Shown piece after piece: positions 63,332 to 64,000 of a stretch of 64,000 bases of DNA. The stretch spans positions 20,479 to 84,478 of the forward strand of contig CAMWKZ010000006.1 of assembly GCA_947174945.1 (NCBI GenBank), in the 5' to 3' direction. Each line of letters starts with the position of its first letter. Position 1 is the stretch's first letter. Both the position numbers and the translations under genes were made by a program. This stretch comes from an uncultured Prevotellaceae bacterium (GTDB lineage: Bacteria > Bacteroidota > Bacteroidia > Bacteroidales > Bacteroidaceae). The notes beneath the pieces are model-generated. The model had not been told where the DNA came from. It did no database searches and saw only the letters and a program-made list of their open reading frames with translations.

Positions 63332-64000
63332 ATGTTTATAATAATTTGTCAAGATGTCATTGAGAAAGCTATCAATCGTAATGATAGTGATAATAAAGAT
63401 GCTATAGAAGCCTTGAAAAAAGTCTTATTAGCAGTACTTTGGCGAAAGCATGTAGTATTTGTACCAGGGTTAAGCGAAGAAGATATTCAAAAATTAGAAA
63501 AGGAATTAACATCTAAGGAGATAAAGTTGCTTGATTACGTCTTTTCAGAAAGACAAAATTCTCTCTCTCTTAAAGATAAACTTTCTATATATGCACAAAT
63601 TACATTTAATGAATCAATCCATAAGGATGCTCAAATAATATATATAAATCCTAAAACCGTTTCTAATTTTGAGTTATATGAGGAAACTCATCTTATTGTT
63701 GAAAATATCTTAGATTCTGTATTCTATAGCAAAGCAATATGTAGTTATTACCAGCGGAAACATAGATTGCATACTGATTGTTATACGATTGCATTTTATC
63801 CTGTTCAAGGAGGAGGGACTACAATTTCTGAAGTCCTCAAATATGAAATGAAAATATCCCAGCATTTTTGTTTAGTCATAGGTGATAGTGACAAAAAATG
63901 TGCAGATTATAAAAATGAAGGGGATACTGCAAAAGGGATACGAAATGTTGTAAAGGAATATGAAAAGAATCATGGAAAACTTCCTTTTATAGATTATTAT
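63332..64000 (+). CDS. ATPase-associated protein with D-S-D motif (partial, C-terminus outside window)
   Basis: An open frame of 223 codons runs to the window edge, starting MFIIICQDVIEKAINRNDSD. It is AT-rich like the ATPase gene five bases upstream. A stretch near residues 160-200 reads GGGTTISEVLKYEM and CLVIGDSDKKCADYKNEG, with an acidic pair D185-S-D187. An upstream acidic residue followed by a hydrophobic strand ending in D-x-D recalls TOPRIM-type nuclease folds, but I cannot confirm a family. Because ATPases of this kind often pair with a nuclease, an effector role is a fair inference. Confidence 0.6.
   Translation, partial: MFIIICQDVIEKAINRNDSDNKDAIEALKKVLLAVLWRKHVVFVPGLSEEDIQKLEKELTSKEIKLLDYVFSERQNSLSLKDKLSIYAQITFNESIHKDAQIIYINPKTVSNFELYEETHLIVENILDSVFYSKAICSYYQRKHRLHTDCYTIAFYPVQGGGTTISEVLKYEMKISQHFCLVIGDSDKKCADYKNEGDTAKGIRNVVKEYEKNHGKLPFIDYY

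Overview
The window is chromosomal DNA of a Bacteroidota bacterium, most likely from the Prevotella/Segatella branch of the Bacteroidales. The evidence is the Bacteroidota promoter pattern (TTTG, 19-20 bp, TAnnTTTG) ahead of many genes, a three-gene fumarate reductase/succinate dehydrogenase operon (sdhC-A-B), a Bacteroidales-style thiamine operon (thiS-E-G-C-F-H-E2-D), a paired glycine-lipid acyltransferase locus, a DUF4292/TPR/EnvC-like set behind dut, and a dcw cluster without murF, murB or ddl. No rRNA, tRNA, CRISPR array or insertion sequence was found.

Layout. 1-4.2 kb: partial apt, a parS-like palindrome touching the stop of mnmG, mnmG, a divergent sigma-factor/membrane-protein pair, an MGMT-type alkyltransferase and YraN. 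4.3-7.9 kb: the sdhCAB operon with a promoter and a strong terminator. 7.9-12.3 kb: an accessory stretch holding an acetyltransferase, a MATE pump, a three-gene DUF3791/DUF3990/DUF3791 cassette that looks like an ADP-ribosyltransferase toxin module, a 147-bp palindromic repeat, a lipoprotein, and a small inverted-repeat element with an orphan promoter. 12.3-19.05 kb: the thiamine biosynthesis operon on the minus strand under a TPP riboswitch with its own attenuator. 19.06-22.8 kb: an outer-membrane receptor/ECF sigma/anti-sigma-like signalling unit. 23-26.7 kb: CYTH protein, a 48-residue membrane protein, prfB and an acyl-CoA synthetase. 26.7-38.1 kb: an M20 peptidase, the dut-TPR-DUF4292-EnvC operon, a dGTPase-like gene, a secreted beta-helix protein and the glycine-lipid acyltransferase pair.

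38.2-53.75 kb is a nearly gapless division and cell-wall cluster: mraZ, rsmH, ftsL, ftsI, murE, mraY, murD, ftsW, murG, murC, ftsQ, ftsA, ftsZ. It starts behind three GTGG(A/G)G repeats spaced 10 bp that look like the MraZ operator. It makes lipid II (MurC/D/E, MraY, MurG) and carries the divisome proteins that use it (FtsW, FtsI, FtsQ, FtsL, FtsA, FtsZ). A PfkB sugar kinase converges on ftsZ.

54.8-64 kb is an accessory island: a second copy of the 147-bp palindromic repeat, then an operon with a PLD-SNF2 helicase, a large Eco57I-like adenine methyltransferase, an AAA ATPase with a DUF3696-type C-terminus, and a gene cut by the window edge that carries a D-S-D motif. This looks like an anti-phage restriction-type system. 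The methyltransferase has a sharply AT-rich specificity region between flanks of normal composition, which suggests cassette exchange. The two best candidates for undescribed biology are this island and the DUF3791/DUF3990/DUF3791 cassette. A copy of the same palindromic repeat lies directly upstream of each.
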